Origin: Streptococcus suis
GTDB taxonomy: Bacteria > Bacillota > Bacilli > Lactobacillales > Streptococcaceae
Length of the DNA: 64,000 bases
NCBI GenBank assembly: GCA_029593505.1
Contig: JAKTNI010000004.1
Location: 116,332 to 180,331, forward strand
Direction: 5' to 3'
Shown here: piece by piece, positions 19,205 through 29,722 of the stretch
Layout: each line of letters starts with the position of its first letter
Numbering within the stretch: position 1 is the first letter of the stretch
Notes under the pieces: model-generated
Database searches by the model: none
What the model was told of the DNA's origin: nothing
The model's input: only the letters and a program-made list of their open reading frames with translations
Made by a program: the position numbers and the translations under genes

Positions 19205-20092
19205 TCATTTCAGTAATTTTTTCGCTTTTTGCGTATTTGCAAAGTGGCATTTAGCTGTTTCGTGCAAACCTTGCATACCATATTGTTTCAGAATACGAGC
19301 AGCGATACGGTCAGACTGACTTCCAGCTCCAGAAGGTAGTGTCAATCCGATTTGGTTCCCTAAGTCGTTTAAATTTTGTAGGAACATAGCACGCGCAATA
19401 ATAGAAGATACAGCAACTGCTAAATAGTTTCCTTCGGCTTTTTCTTCTAATATTATTGGGTTGGAAAAATGGTTCGGCTCATTTTTCACGTATTTTTGAT
19501 AGTTCTTCATAGTGGTGAAGGCGTCAATGACAATTTTATCGGGTTGAACTCCCTTTTTTAACAGGAGGTAAATTGCTTGATTGTGAAGAGCGACTTTGAC
19601 GGATACAGCATTGTAACCATTCTCAATCACTTCATTATACTTTTTTGGGGTTAGTAGTAGAGCTTGATGCTTGATTTTTTCCTTTAAGAGTGGTGCAATT
19701 TGACAAATTTTTTGATCCGTCATTTTTTTGGAATCATCTACGCCCAGTGATTTTAGAAAATGATAATCATCTGGTTGTACAAAGCTTGCAACAACTGCTA
19801 ATCCTCCAAAATAAGAACCGTTTCCTACCTCGTCTGTGCCAATCATTGATATAGGGACATCTGTGTCGGATATAGCTGTTTCATCTCGTTGATATCCCCA
19901 AAGACTAGCCTCTTGTTCTGCCATTTTCCCTTGAAAGACGATTTTCCCAGAACGATAAAGAGATAGACTGGCATCAGGAAGTTTAAAAAATGCCTCAATA
20001 TAAGGATTATTACTCATCTGTTGATAGCGAGCATAGTGAGCCATAATCGTATGTTTTTGTTGGGCATTTACTTTTAAGACAACAGTATTCAT
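19205..20092 (-). CDS. rnhC: Ribonuclease HIII
   Basis: 295 residues. Removes RNA from RNA-DNA hybrids. The N-terminal TBP-like substrate-binding domain (about 1-80) distinguishes HIII from HII; the catalytic acidic motif is GTDEVGNGSYFGG, with further acids in GVDDSKKM and KIVIDAFTT. There is no ribosome-binding site before the ATG, and the predicted transcription start falls on the start codon (see findings). First gene of rnhC-lepB(-recD2). Confidence 0.95.
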   Translation of the reverse strand: MNTVVLKVNAQQKHTIMAHYARYQQMSNNPYIEAFFKLPDASLSLYRSGKIVFQGKMAEQEASLWGYQRDETAISDTDVPISMIGTDEVGNGSYFGGLAVVASFVQPDDYHFLKSLGVDDSKKMTDQKICQIAPLLKEKIKHQALLLTPKKYNEVIENGYNAVSVKVALHNQAIYLLLKKGVQPDKIVIDAFTTMKNYQKYVKNEPNHFSNPIILEEKAEGNYLAVAVSSIIARAMFLQNLNDLGNQIGLTLPSGAGSQSDRIAARILKQYGMQGLHETAKCHFANTQKAKKLLK

Positions 20093-20098
20093 GTACTT

Positions 20099-20107
20099 AT
20101 TGTATCA
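20099..20107 (-). promoter_or_regulatory. Extended -10 promoter of rnhC
   Basis: Minus strand TGATACAAT (complement of 20099-20107) has an extended -10 TGn; the -35 (TACATT, 17 bp away) is poor. The +1 expected 7 nt downstream of the -10 is the A of the rnhC ATG. Confidence 0.65.
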
Positions 20108-20170
20108 TAAATGATAGTTAGAATGTATAGAAAAAGGTATAATAGATAGAAATAGAAAGAGAGGTCGTAT

Positions 20171-21154
20171 ATGAAGCAAAGTGTACGATATAAGTGGGCG
20201 ACTTTAGGAACAGGTATTATTGCTAATGAATTGGCTCAAGCCTTGCAAGGCATGGGAGGGAATTTGTATTCAGTAGCTAATAGAACTTATGAAAAAGGTG
20301 TAGAGTTTGCTAAACAGTATGGAATTGATAAAGTATACAAGGAAATAGATGAGGTTTTTTCGGATCCAGAGGTTGATATTATTTACATTTCAACACCTCA
20401 TAATACCCATATTGAGTATTTAGGTAAGGCGTTGTCATCTGGTAAGCATGTTCTTTGTGAAAAATCAATTACATTGAATTCAGAGGAGTTAGAAGAAGCG
20501 ATGCGGTTAGCAAAAGAGCATCATGTGGTTCTTGCGGAAGCAATGACTATTTTTCACATGCCGCTTTATCGTAGATTAACTGAAATTGTGACAACTGGTA
20601 AACTTGGTTCGCTTCAGATGATTCAGATGAATTTTGGCAGTTACAAAGATTATGACATGACCAATCGCTTTTTTAGTAAGGAGTTAGCTGGAGGAGCTTT
20701 ATTGGATATTGGAGTTTATGCTCTTTCTTTTGTCCGATGGTTTATGAGCCAACAACCTAGTCAGATTACCTCTCAGGTGAAGCTAGCTCCTACAGGTGTT
20801 GATGAGCGAGTAGGTATTTTGTTGAGCAATGATATAGGGGAAATGGCGACAATCGCCTTGACACTACACGCCAAACAGCCCAAACGAGGAATGATTGCCT
20901 ATGAAAAAGGGTATATCGAAATCTATGAATATCCACGTGGACAAAAAGCTGTCATTACATATACAGATGATGGTAGTCAAGAAATTATCGAATGTGGTGA
21001 TACTGAAAAAGCCTTGTCTTACGAAGTTATAGACATGGAGAAAACTGTTGCTGGTCAAGAAGATACCATGTATTTAGCTTATACCAAAGATGTGATGGAT
21101 ATGATGACACAATTGCGTAGAGAATGGGGCTTGGTCTATCCAGAAGAAATTTAA
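20171..21154 (+). CDS. Gfo/Idh/MocA family NAD(P)-dependent oxidoreductase
   Basis: 327 residues. An N-terminal Rossmann domain (WATLGTGIIANELAQAL, dinucleotide site) is followed by VDIIYISTPHNTH and HVLCEKSIT, where EKS is a variant of the family's catalytic EKP. The C-terminal alpha/beta sheet domain includes GGALLDIGVYALS. Family members oxidise or reduce sugars or dihydrodiols; the substrate cannot be assigned. RBS GAGAGG. Divergent from rnhC and followed by its own terminator. Confidence 0.88.
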   Translation: MKQSVRYKWATLGTGIIANELAQALQGMGGNLYSVANRTYEKGVEFAKQYGIDKVYKEIDEVFSDPEVDIIYISTPHNTHIEYLGKALSSGKHVLCEKSITLNSEELEEAMRLAKEHHVVLAEAMTIFHMPLYRRLTEIVTTGKLGSLQMIQMNFGSYKDYDMTNRFFSKELAGGALLDIGVYALSFVRWFMSQQPSQITSQVKLAPTGVDERVGILLSNDIGEMATIALTLHAKQPKRGMIAYEKGYIEIYEYPRGQKAVITYTDDGSQEIIECGDTEKALSYEVIDMEKTVAGQEDTMYLAYTKDVMDMMTQLRREWGLVYPEEI

Positions 21155-21210
21155 ACCGCAGAAGAAGCCTTCGCTGCTGGATTCATAAAAATGAAATGCA
21201 ATTGTTAGAG

Positions 21211-21237
21211 CTAGAATGATCTATTCTAGTTTTTTTG
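21211..21237 (+). terminator. Terminator after the oxidoreductase
   Basis: CTAGAAT-GATCT-ATTCTAG perfect hairpin followed by seven T. Confidence 0.9.
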
Positions 21238-21400
21238 TTGAATATAACAATCCTGTGACAATTGTATACTTCTGATGACAGAAGTTGGCTAAGATTACGT
21301 AAGGAAGACAGTTTCTTTAAAAGATGAGGGGAACTCTTGTTTTTCGCTCCTCCTTCATATAAGATAGGAAGCACACTAAATAAATAATAAGGAATATACT

Positions 21401-22537
21401 ATGAAACGTAAAAGAACAACGAAACCAACGCACATGAGACGTAAACGAAAAACATCAGTTTTAAAAACAAATAAGAAGATTATGTATAGCTCTTCACTTG
21501 CTTTATCATTGTTGGCAGCGGGGATGGCATCACTCAATGTATTGGCTTTAGAATGGACGCCGCGTACGGTAGCAGAGATTAGTCAAGAGCTTACTCAGGA
21601 AAATGGTAAAACAACATACACAGTTAAGTATGGCGACACACTATCTGCCATTGCTTCTGCCATGAATGTAGAGGTAGAATTATTGGCCAAAATTAATCAG
21701 ATAGCAGATGTGAATTTGATTTTTCCTGATACGATATTGACCACAACGGTTGATCAAAATCATCAAGTCACTCAGGTAGAAATTATTTCTCCTATTCAAG
21801 ATGATACAAAGAAAGTAGTTGAAGCGACGGTCGATGTAGCAAGCAACCAGTTGACCATTGATGAAACAACGGTCTCATTAGATCAAGAAAGAAACAGTGA
21901 TACAAGTGTTTCTGAAGAGGTGGTAGCTGAAGTTCCTGTTTCAGCATCCTCAAGTGAAGAGGCAGTACCTGAAGTTTCTGTTTCAGAAACCTCAAGTGAA
22001 GAGGTGGTAGCTGAAGTTTCTGTTTCAGCATCCTCAAGTGAAGAGGTGGTGCCTGAAGTTCCTGCTCCTGCTTTGCCTGATGAAACTGAAGAGCCAGTTT
22101 CTGATTCATCTGTTGAAGAGGTTGTGTCAGAGGTTTCTGTGCCAGAAACTACCATTACACCAATATCAACTGTTTCTGCTTCAATGAGTAGTTATGATGT
22201 GGGGCTTCAGCCACAAGTAGCTGCTTTTCGTGCAGAAGTAGCTGGCATCTATGGAATTACAGCATTTTCTGGCTATCGTGCCGGAGACTCTGGCGACCAT
22301 GGTACAGGTTTAGCGATTGACTTTATGGTACCAGAAAGTTCAGCACTCGGTGATCAAGTAGCTGCCTATGCGATTTCAAATATAGGAGCCAAAAATATCA
22401 ACTACGTCATTTGGAAACAACGTTTTTATGCTCCATATGATAGCATTTATGGTCCTGCTTATACTTGGAATATCATGCCAGATCGTGGTAGTATCACTGC
22501 CAATCATTATGACCATGTGCATGTATCGTTTAACTAA
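21401..22537 (+). CDS. Secreted LysM protein with C-terminal M15/ARB_07466-like domain
   Basis: 378 residues. A long basic N-terminus and a hydrophobic stretch (about 30-48) form a signal peptide. One LysM domain (TYTVKYGDTLSAIASAMNVE, about 68-112) binds peptidoglycan. Residues 169-224 are four copies of a 14-residue acidic Ser/Glu/Val repeat. The C-terminal domain (about 265-378) has GYRAGDSGDHGTGLAIDFMV and HYDHVHVSF, the His/Asp pattern of the peptidase M15-like ARB_07466 family, so a wall peptidase role is possible but unproven. RBS AAGGAA. Similar LysM proteins belong to the WalRK/VicRK regulon in streptococci; I did not find a convincing WalR box in 21240-21400. Confidence 0.85.
   Translation: MKRKRTTKPTHMRRKRKTSVLKTNKKIMYSSSLALSLLAAGMASLNVLALEWTPRTVAEISQELTQENGKTTYTVKYGDTLSAIASAMNVEVELLAKINQIADVNLIFPDTILTTTVDQNHQVTQVEIISPIQDDTKKVVEATVDVASNQLTIDETTVSLDQERNSDTSVSEEVVAEVPVSASSSEEAVPEVSVSETSSEEVVAEVSVSASSSEEVVPEVPAPALPDETEEPVSDSSVEEVVSEVSVPETTITPISTVSASMSSYDVGLQPQVAAFRAEVAGIYGITAFSGYRAGDSGDHGTGLAIDFMVPESSALGDQVAAYAISNIGAKNINYVIWKQRFYAPYDSIYGPAYTWNIMPDRGSITANHYDHVHVSFN
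21905..22072 (+). repeat. Four tandem 42-bp repeats inside the LysM gene
   Basis: Units start at 21905, 21947, 21989 and 22031 and encode 14-residue variants of SSSEEVVAEVPVSA. Units are near-identical and in frame, so slippage would change linker length without breaking the gene. Confidence 0.85.
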
Positions 22538-22631
22538 GTATAAAAAATGTCTGACATTATTCAGGGAAACCTGAGATAAGACTTGGAATTTATGATAGAA
22601 TAGTTTTAATTACATTTCAAAGGAAGTTGCC

Positions 22632-25600
22632 ATGTCAGATAAATTTCAACTATTACTTCAACAAATTCAAATGCCTCTTGATGCTCGTCAATCAGAGGCT
22701 TTTTCTACTGCACAGATTGAAAAAGTAATTCTGCATAAGGTCAGCAAACTTTGGGAGTTTACTTTTCGTTTTGTGCGTCCGTTACCATTGATAGAGTATC
22801 AATTATTTAAAGCACATTTAACGAATGAATTTGAAAAGATGGGAAATAAGGTCCGTTTTAGCATTATCACAGAGCAAGAAGAATGTGATGCGGATGTGAT
22901 ATGCGCTTATTATTCCGAAGCTTTTGAGGAAGAACTGTGTCAGAGTGCTGGTTTTAAAGCGCTTTTTCAGTCTTTAGATGTCTACTACCAAGATAATGTG
23001 CTATGGATAAAAGGTCCTAGAACGCTTGATACACCCCATGTTCGTAAGCATCACTTACCCAATTTAGTGGAACAATATGCGCGCTTTGGTTTTTCTACTA
23101 TAAAAGTAGATATAGAAATATGTGAGGTCATTACAAAGCAACAAGAGGAAGATTTTCATGCACACAATGAGGAAATCTATCACCAAGCCAATGAAGAGAA
23201 TTTAGCAGCTCTTGAGCAATTGGCTAAAATGGCCCCACCACCAGAAACAACATCTTCGTTTGTTCCTGAAATGAAAAAAAATAGACCAACCAGAGTAGCC
23301 ATTGATAAGGCAGAGATTACACCGATGATCGAAGTGGAGAGTGAAGAAAATAGACTGGTATTCGAAGGGTTGGTATTTGATGTAGAACAAAAAACAACAC
23401 GTACGGGTCGTGTCATTATTAACTTTAAAATGACAGATTATACATCATCGTTTACCTTACAAAAATGGATCAAAAATGAAGAAGAAGCGGCAAAATTTGA
23501 CATGATCAAAAAAGGAGCATGGCTTCGAGTACGCGGGAATGTTGAAACCAATAACTTTACTCGGGATTTGACGATGAATGTTCAGGAAGTTCAAGAAGTC
23601 AGAAAAGAAGGCCGAAAGGACCTAATGCCTGAAGGAGAAAAGCGAGTAGAATTTCACGCACATACAAATATGTCAACTATGGATGCACTACCAACTGTTG
23701 AAAAACTAATTGAACGTGCAGCGGAGTGGGGGCATAAAGCGATTGCCATTACGGATCATGGGAATGTACAGTCTTTTCCACATGGTTATGCAGCGGCTCG
23801 TAAAGCTGGAATAAAGGCGTTATTTGGGATGGAAGCTAACCTTGTTGAAGACTCTGTACCAATTGTTTACAACGAGGCTGATATGCTGTTATCTGAGGCG
23901 ACTTATGTAGTCTTCGACGTAGAGACGACAGGTCTTTCTGCTGTCAACAATGCTCTTATTCAAATAGCAGCTTCTAAGATGCATAAGGGCAATATCATTG
24001 CAGAATTTGATGAATTTATCGATCCGGGACACCCTCTTAGTCAGTTTACAACGGATTTAACAGGAATTACAGATGAACATGTACGTGGCTCTAAACCCCT
24101 AGTACAAGTATTACATGAGTTTCAGGATTTTTGTCAAGACTCTATTTTAGTGGCTCATAATGCAAGTTTTGACGTCGGCTTTATGAATGTTAATTATGAG
24201 CGAGCGAATCTGCCTCTTATTGAGCAGCCTGTTATTGATACACTTGAGTTTGCTCGGAATCTATACCCAGACTATAAACGTCATGGTTTAGGACCGTTGA
24301 CAAAACGATTTGGTGTGGCATTAGAGCATCACCATATGGCTAACTATGATGCAGAAGCGACAGGACGTTTGCTCTTTATCTTCTTAAAAGAAGCATTTGA
24401 AAAACACAAGATAGAGAATCTCAATCAACTCAATACGGAATTGATTGCGGAAGATTCATACAAGAAAGCGCGTGTGAAACATGCTACTCTATATGTCACC
24501 AATCAAGTTGGGTTAAAAAACATCTTCAAATTGGTTTCTCTCTCGAACACCAAGTATTTTGAAGGAGTTCCGAGAATTCCAAAGACAGTTCTTGATGCTC
24601 ATCGTGAAGGATTGCTATTAGGAACAGCTTGTCAAGAAGGGGAAGTGTTTGATGAATTATTATCAAAAGGGATAGATGATGCTGTCAAAGTCGCTTCTTA
24701 TTATGATTTTATAGAGGTCATGCCTCCAGCCTTATATGCACCGATGATTGCGAAAGAGCAATTTAAGAATATGGCGGAGATTGAGGAGACTATTCAGCAA
24801 CTAATTGAAGTTGGTCGTAGAGCAAATCTTCCAGTTTTAGCAACAGGAAATGTTCACTATATCGATCCTGAAGAAGAAATTTATCGTGAAATAATTGTGC
24901 GTGCTTTGGGGCAAGGCGCCATGATAAATAGAACCATTGGTCACGGAGAACATGCTCAACCTGCTCCATTGCCGAAAGCACATTTCAGAACGACTAGTGA
25001 AATGCTGGACGAATTTGCTTTCTTGGGAGATGATGTGGCAAGAGAGATTGTTATTACCAATCCAAATGCGATGTTAGAGCGTTTTGACGATGTAGAGGTG
25101 GTTAAAAAGGATCTTTATACCCCTTATATTGATAAAGCAGAAGAAACTGTTGCCGAATTGACCTATCAAAAAGCATTCGAGATTTACGGTAATCCTCTAC
25201 CAGATATTATTGATCTGCGAATCGAGAAAGAATTGACCTCCATTCTTGGAAATGGATTTGCGGTGATTTACCTTGCTTCACAAATGTTGGTAACGCGCTC
25301 CAATGAACGTGGGTATTTGGTCGGCTCACGTGGGTCTGTTGGCTCTAGTTTTGTAGCGACTATGATTGGCATTACAGAGGTCAATCCAATGCCGCCTCAC
25401 TATGTTTGTCCAAATTGTCAACATAGTGAATTTATCACGGACGGATCTTATGGTTCAGGTTATGATTTACCAGATAAATCTTGTCCAAACTGTGATACCA
25501 AGTACAATAAAGATGGTCAGGATATTCCATTTGAAACTTTCTTAGGCTTTGATGGAGATAAAGTACCCGATATTGATTTGAACTTTTCTGGAGATGACCA

Positions 25601-27023
25601 ACCATCAGCTCATTTAGATGTCCGAAAAATATTTGGTGAAGAGTATGCTTTTCGTGCAGGTACAGTCGGTACAGTCGCTGCTAAGACGGCCTATGGTTTT
25701 GTACGTGGTTATGAACGAGATTATGGGAAATTTTACCGCGATGTTGAGGTAGAACGACTTGCAGCAGGTGCAGCAGGTGTTAAACGAACGACAGGTCAAC
25801 ATCCAGGAGGTATTGTTGTTATTCCTAATTATATGGATGTATACGATTTTACACCTGTTCAATACCCTGCTGATGATACAACAGCAAGCTGGCAAACCAC
25901 TCACTTTAACTTCCACGACATTGATGAGAACGTGCTCAAACTGGATGTTCTCGGACACGATGATCCAACCATGATTCGTAAATTACAAGACTTATCAGGA
26001 ATCGATCCACAAACGATTCCTGCTGATGATAAGGGAGTAATGGCTCTGTTTTCAGGAACGGAGATATTAGGAGTGACACCAGAGCAAATAGGAACTTCGA
26101 CCGGTATGTTGGGGATCCCAGAATTTGGTACAAACTTTGTTCGTGGCATGGTTGAAGAAACCCATCCAACTACGTTTTCGGAATTGTTGCAGTTATCAGG
26201 GCTATCACATGGTACTGACGTATGGCTAGGTAATGCACAAGATTTGATAAAATCTGGAATTGCTGATCTATCTACGGTTATTGGTTGTCGAGATGATATT
26301 ATGGTTTATCTTATGCACGCAGGTCTTCCACCTAAGATGGCGTTTAACATCATGGAGCGCGTGCGAAAAGGCATGTGGCTTAAAATTTCTGAAGAAGAAC
26401 GAAATGGTTATATTCAGGCCATGAAAGAAAATAAGGTACCAGATTGGTACATCGAATCGTGTGGAAAGATAAAATATATGTTCCCTAAAGCCCATGCGGC
26501 AGCTTATGTTATGATGGCTTTACGGGTGGCGTATTTTAAAGTTCATTATCCAATCTATTATTACTGTGCTTATTTTTCAATTCGGGCCAAAGCTTTTGAA
26601 TTAGCTACTATGTCAGGCGGTCTAGATAGAGTGAAAGCGCGAATAGAAGAAATCGCTCTGAAGAAAAAAAATAACGAAGCATCCAATGTTGAAAATGATA
26701 TTTATACCACACTTGAGCTGGTTAATGAAATGTTGGAGCGGGGATTCACGTTTGGTAAACTGGATTTATATAAGTCAGATGCCACTGAATTTCTGATTGA
26801 GGGAGATACATTGATACCACCTTTTGTAGCTATGGATGGTCTTGGAGAAAACGTAGCAAAACAATTGGTTGCTGCACGTGAAGAAGGTGAATTTCTATCT
26901 AAGACAGAATTACGTAAAAGAGGAGGTTTGTCTGCAACCCTTGTTGATAAAATGGATGAAATGGGAATTCTCGGAAAACTGCCAGAGGATAACCAATTAA
27001 GTTTATTTGATGATTTGTTTTAA
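22632..27023 (+). CDS. polC: DNA polymerase III alpha subunit, Gram-positive PolC type
   Basis: 1463 residues, the normal PolC length; the main replicative polymerase. In order: N-terminal domain, OB fold ([19 protein letters not shown], about 238), first PHP part ([15 protein letters not shown]), inserted DEDDh 3'-5' proofreading exonuclease ([13 protein letters not shown], about 428; [10 protein letters not shown]), second PHP part, palm with [10 protein letters not shown] (about 982), a CxxC-CxxC zinc region just before it ([17 protein letters not shown]), HhH and C-terminal clamp-binding end [17 protein letters not shown] precedes the ATG. Single gene, terminator just after. Confidence 0.97.
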   Translation: MSDKFQLLLQQIQMPLDARQSEAFSTAQIEKVILHKVSKLWEFTFRFVRPLPLIEYQLFKAHLTNEFEKMGNKVRFSIITEQEECDADVICAYYSEAFEEELCQSAGFKALFQSLDVYYQDNVLWIKGPRTLDTPHVRKHHLPNLVEQYARFGFSTIKVDIEICEVITKQQEEDFHAHNEEIYHQANEENLAALEQLAKMAPPPETTSSFVPEMKKNRPTRVAIDKAEITPMIEVESEENRLVFEGLVFDVEQKTTRTGRVIINFKMTDYTSSFTLQKWIKNEEEAAKFDMIKKGAWLRVRGNVETNNFTRDLTMNVQEVQEVRKEGRKDLMPEGEKRVEFHAHTNMSTMDALPTVEKLIERAAEWGHKAIAITDHGNVQSFPHGYAAARKAGIKALFGMEANLVEDSVPIVYNEADMLLSEATYVVFDVETTGLSAVNNALIQIAASKMHKGNIIAEFDEFIDPGHPLSQFTTDLTGITDEHVRGSKPLVQVLHEFQDFCQDSILVAHNASFDVGFMNVNYERANLPLIEQPVIDTLEFARNLYPDYKRHGLGPLTKRFGVALEHHHMANYDAEATGRLLFIFLKEAFEKHKIENLNQLNTELIAEDSYKKARVKHATLYVTNQVGLKNIFKLVSLSNTKYFEGVPRIPKTVLDAHREGLLLGTACQEGEVFDELLSKGIDDAVKVASYYDFIEVMPPALYAPMIAKEQFKNMAEIEETIQQLIEVGRRANLPVLATGNVHYIDPEEEIYREIIVRALGQGAMINRTIGHGEHAQPAPLPKAHFRTTSEMLDEFAFLGDDVAREIVITNPNAMLERFDDVEVVKKDLYTPYIDKAEETVAELTYQKAFEIYGNPLPDIIDLRIEKELTSILGNGFAVIYLASQMLVTRSNERGYLVGSRGSVGSSFVATMIGITEVNPMPPHYVCPNCQHSEFITDGSYGSGYDLPDKSCPNCDTKYNKDGQDIPFETFLGFDGDKVPDIDLNFSGDDQPSAHLDVRKIFGEEYAFRAGTVGTVAAKTAYGFVRGYERDYGKFYRDVEVERLAAGAAGVKRTTGQHPGGIVVIPNYMDVYDFTPVQYPADDTTASWQTTHFNFHDIDENVLKLDVLGHDDPTMIRKLQDLSGIDPQTIPADDKGVMALFSGTEILGVTPEQIGTSTGMLGIPEFGTNFVRGMVEETHPTTFSELLQLSGLSHGTDVWLGNAQDLIKSGIADLSTVIGCRDDIMVYLMHAGLPPKMAFNIMERVRKGMWLKISEEERNGYIQAMKENKVPDWYIESCGKIKYMFPKAHAAAYVMMALRVAYFKVHYPIYYYCAYFSIRAKAFELATMSGGLDRVKARIEEIALKKKNNEASNVENDIYTTLELVNEMLERGFTFGKLDLYKSDATEFLIEGDTLIPPFVAMDGLGENVAKQLVAAREEGEFLSKTELRKRGGLSATLVDKMDEMGILGKLPEDNQLSLFDDLF

Positions 27024-27025
27024 GA

Positions 27026-27063
27026 AAATAAGAGACTGAATAAAAAATCAGTCTCTTATTTCT
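27026..27063. terminator. Bidirectional terminator between polC and the P-type ATPase
   Basis: A 14-bp perfect stem AAATAAGAGACTGA and its complement (27048-27061), with an A-rich 8-nt loop. Confidence 0.88.
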
Positions 27064-27074
27064 ATATTTTCTTA

Positions 27075-28946
27075 TCATTTGTAGGAAAGTAATCTCATTC
27101 CGTTTAAAATAACTAAAATTGTTGATCCTTCATGTCCAACTACTCCTAATGGTAGGTTGATAGATTGGAAGAGATTGGAAATGATCAAAATGACAATGAT
27201 AGAGAGTGCGAAGATAATATTTTGTTTGATAATGCTTCGCATTTTTTTAGATAAACGAATGGAGTAAGGAATTCTAGTTAAGTCTTCCATCAGTACAATA
27301 TCAGCAGCCTCCATTGCGATATCAGTACCACTACCCATTGCATAGCTGACATTTGCTTGTGCTAAAGCAGGGGCATCATTGATGCCGTCTCCAACCATAC
27401 CAACAGAAGCAAATTCTTTTTGTAATTCTTGAATAATACTAGCTTTATCTGTCGGCAAGCAATTCGCAATCACACGATCAATACCTACTTGATGAGCAAC
27501 ATAATTGGCTGTTTTCTCCTGATCTCCAGTTAGGAGAATAGGAGTTATATTCATTGCTTTTAATTGAGTAATTAAAGTTTTAGTCTCAGGTTTTAAACGA
27601 TCTTCTATAAAAAATATGGCAGAGAGCTTGTCATTTTTACTGACGTATACTAGCGTCTTTCCTGTACTTTCTGCGACATCGATTTGTTCCATCAATTCAG
27701 TTGATAGAGGAGTTGTTAATTGTTCAACTACAAATCCTGTTTTACCGATTTTCCAACTGTTTCCTTGACAAGTCGCGCATAGACCTTTTCCAGTTACATC
27801 TTCCAAACTATCCAACTCAATAGTTGTGCTGTCAATTGTATAATTTAGAAGGGCTTGGGCAATTGGATGACTAGATTGTTTTTCAACAGTTTGAACAACT
27901 TGTTTGATGAGGGTTTCATCATCAAAATATAGTGCTTCAACTACCTGAGGTTTTCCGATAGTCAGTGTCCCGGTTTTATCAAAAACGATAGCTTCTAAAT
28001 TTGCAATATTATCAGCAATATCTCCTCCTTTAATAATCATGCCATTTCTAGCTGCACGACTAATAGCAGAGAGGGATGCTGGTGAGGAACTAGCTACGAG
28101 TGCACATGGAGAAGCAATTGTTAACAGAATCATACCACGATAGAAAGCGACCAACCATTCCCATCCCAATAGAAAATGAGCGAGTAGAATAAAAGTTGGT
28201 ACAATCAATAGAACTGCTTTTACATAAGTGTCCTCCATATTTTCAATAAAGGTAGCTGTTTTCGATTTTGATTCTTGGGCGTTTTCGACCATTTGAACGA
28301 TTTTATCGAAGAGAGCTTCTCCTTTTTCAGTGGTTACTTCAATTGTAACAGTTGCTCCTTGATTAATCGTGCCTCCTATAACTGTATTTCCTGTTCTCTT
28401 TTCCGCAGGAAGTGGTTCTCCCGTAATCATCGATTCATCGAAGATAGATTGTTCGCTGATGAGTGTTCCATCTAACGGAATAGTATCTCCTTTACGAACT
28501 TGAATGAGATCTCCTATATGGATATCTGTTGTATCTAAAATAGTAATATCACCATTTGCTTCGATTTTTCTAGCTGTTGGAGGTGTTAAGTTCATCAATG
28601 CTGCAATGGCATTTTTACTCTTTTCCATAGCTAATTCTTCCAGAGTAGATGAAAGTGAAAAGATAAAAATTAGCAAGGCACCTTCCATCCAGTATCCTAT
28701 GATTCCAGATCCAATAGCAGCTAAAATCATGAGCAAATCAACCGATAGGTGTTTATCGAAAAGTAATTCAGAAATTCCTTCTTTTGCAGATTGATAGCCT
28801 CCAATCATGAATGCAATGATAAATGCTGGAGCAGCAAGACTTTCTGATCCTGTGTTCATAAGAATAATTCCTAGAGCAATAAATATTAGACAAAGTGCAG
28901 TGGTGAGAACATGAGTATGTTCTTTTATCACAGTATAAAATTTCAT
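27075..28946 (-). CDS. pmtA: P1B-type metal-exporting ATPase, PmtA-like (Fe(II)/Co or Zn efflux)
   Basis: 623 residues. No N-terminal HMA or CxxC metal-binding domain. Motifs in order: actuator TGEPLP, metal-site SPC in IASPCALVASSS, phosphorylation site DKTGTLT, nucleotide site SHPIAQ, hinge GDGINDAPAL, and HEGST in the last membrane segment. SPC plus HEGS/T without HMA is the P1B-4 signature (CoaT/ZosA/PmtA). Streptococcal PmtA is a PerR-regulated ferrous iron exporter, and here an exact PerR box stands upstream and perR is the next gene, which supports that role over Zn/Cd. It is transcribed from its own promoter, separate from perR. Confidence 0.85.
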   Translation of the reverse strand: MKFYTVIKEHTHVLTTALCLIFIALGIILMNTGSESLAAPAFIIAFMIGGYQSAKEGISELLFDKHLSVDLLMILAAIGSGIIGYWMEGALLIFIFSLSSTLEELAMEKSKNAIAALMNLTPPTARKIEANGDITILDTTDIHIGDLIQVRKGDTIPLDGTLISEQSIFDESMITGEPLPAEKRTGNTVIGGTINQGATVTIEVTTEKGEALFDKIVQMVENAQESKSKTATFIENMEDTYVKAVLLIVPTFILLAHFLLGWEWLVAFYRGMILLTIASPCALVASSSPASLSAISRAARNGMIIKGGDIADNIANLEAIVFDKTGTLTIGKPQVVEALYFDDETLIKQVVQTVEKQSSHPIAQALLNYTIDSTTIELDSLEDVTGKGLCATCQGNSWKIGKTGFVVEQLTTPLSTELMEQIDVAESTGKTLVYVSKNDKLSAIFFIEDRLKPETKTLITQLKAMNITPILLTGDQEKTANYVAHQVGIDRVIANCLPTDKASIIQELQKEFASVGMVGDGINDAPALAQANVSYAMGSGTDIAMEAADIVLMEDLTRIPYSIRLSKKMRSIIKQNIIFALSIIVILIISNLFQSINLPLGVVGHEGSTILVILNGMRLLSYK

Positions 28947-28987
28947 TATGTGTTTCCTTTGGTTAGAAAGATGTATTGATAAAAATA

Positions 28988-29015
28988 ATTATATCAGTTA
29001 TAAATAAGAAGTCAA
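28988..29015 (-). promoter_or_regulatory. sigma-A promoter of the pmtA-like gene
   Basis: Minus strand: -35 TTGACT (complement of 29010-29015), 16-bp spacer, extended -10 TGATATAAT (TATAAT complement of 28988-28993). Confidence 0.85.
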
Positions 29016-29022
29016 GGATTAT

Positions 29023-29037
29023 TTATAATAATTATAA
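29023..29037. promoter_or_regulatory. PerR box
   Basis: TTATAATAATTATAA matches the Bacillus/Streptococcus Per box consensus TTATAATNATTATAA at every position. It lies 7 bp upstream of the -35 of the pmtA-like gene and 48 bp beyond the perR stop. Confidence 0.9.
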
Positions 29038-29065
29038 ATAAGAAAAATCAGACTATTTTAAGAGA

Positions 29066-29098
29066 AACAAAAAACGACTAATACTTAGTCGTCTTTTT
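29066..29098 (-). terminator. Terminator overlapping the end of perR
   Basis: ACGACTAA-TAC-TTAGTCGT hairpin overlapping the perR stop codon (29085-29087); on the minus strand it is followed by GTTTTTTGTTT. Confidence 0.8.
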
Positions 29099-29555
29099 GT
29101 TTTTTCTGACAATCTGGACATATACCATAAATGGATACTACTTGCTTGGTAATTGTATAACCAGTTTGTTGATGAGCTTCTTTTTGTAAACTAGGGATTT
29201 CAATATCCATAAAATCTGTAATTTTACCACATGTCTCACAGATAATATTTAAATGTTCATGTCCCAGAAAATCGTAGTATGTGGTGTGGTCATTTGTTCG
29301 TTTAATTTCTGTGACGAATCCTTCTTCTAAAAGAAGTTTTAGATTATTATAGACAGTGGCTAGGCTCATATTTGGAAAATAAGGTAGCAGGTCGTTATAA
29401 ATTTTTTCTGCACTGGGGTGTTCACTACTGCTAATGATATAGGCTACAACAGCCTTACGAGTTTCTGTGATACGTACGCCTGTGGTTTTTAAATGATGAA
29501 TGACATCCTTGTAATGTTCTTGATGTTCGAACGATAAGTCTAAATATGGATTCAT
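29085..29555 (-). CDS. perR: Fur-family regulator PerR
   Basis: 156 residues. Winged helix (RITETRKAVVAYI ... SLATVYNNLKLLLEEGFV) and the Fur-family metal region HEHLNIICETCGKI plus CPDC near the C-terminus, i.e. two CxxC pairs of the structural zinc site. The adjacent PerR box and PmtA-like exporter favour a peroxide/iron-sensing PerR rather than Fur or Zur. Streptococci usually keep a single such protein. A -10 TATAAT (complement of 29610-29615) lies upstream. No PerR box is seen at its own promoter. Confidence 0.88.
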   Translation of the reverse strand: MNPYLDLSFEHQEHYKDVIHHLKTTGVRITETRKAVVAYIISSSEHPSAEKIYNDLLPYFPNMSLATVYNNLKLLLEEGFVTEIKRTNDHTTYYDFLGHEHLNIICETCGKITDFMDIEIPSLQKEAHQQTGYTITKQVVSIYGICPDCQKKQKDD

Positions 29556-29687
29556 GAATTACTCCTGAGTATTTAAGATTGAAAACTACTATGTGAATCA
29601 TGTTTGCTTATTATACCTTTTTTTTAAAAAAAAGGCGAATGAAAGTATTAGCATGTTGTGTGCTAGTACAGTTTTGTTTCATTTATC

Positions 29688-29716
29688 TTGTTAGCTTGTT
29701 TGTACTATGATACAAT
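29688..29716 (+). promoter_or_regulatory. Promoter of truA, predicted leaderless
   Basis: -35 TTGTTA (29688-29693), 17-bp spacer, extended -10 TGATACAAT (TACAAT at 29711-29716). The expected +1 falls on the truA ATG at 29723. Confidence 0.75.
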
Positions 29717-29722
29717 CAAGCT

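Noticed and set aside
21240..21400. WalR/VicR box upstream of the LysM gene
   Set aside because: TGTGAC-AAT-TGTATA is present but the spacing is 3 instead of 5 bp, so it does not fit the TGTWAH-N5-TGTWAH motif.
21792..22155. Antisense Ser/Thr- and Leu/Gln-rich ORFs opposite the LysM gene
   Set aside because: They are reflections of the 42-bp repeats on the other strand, without ribosome-binding sites.
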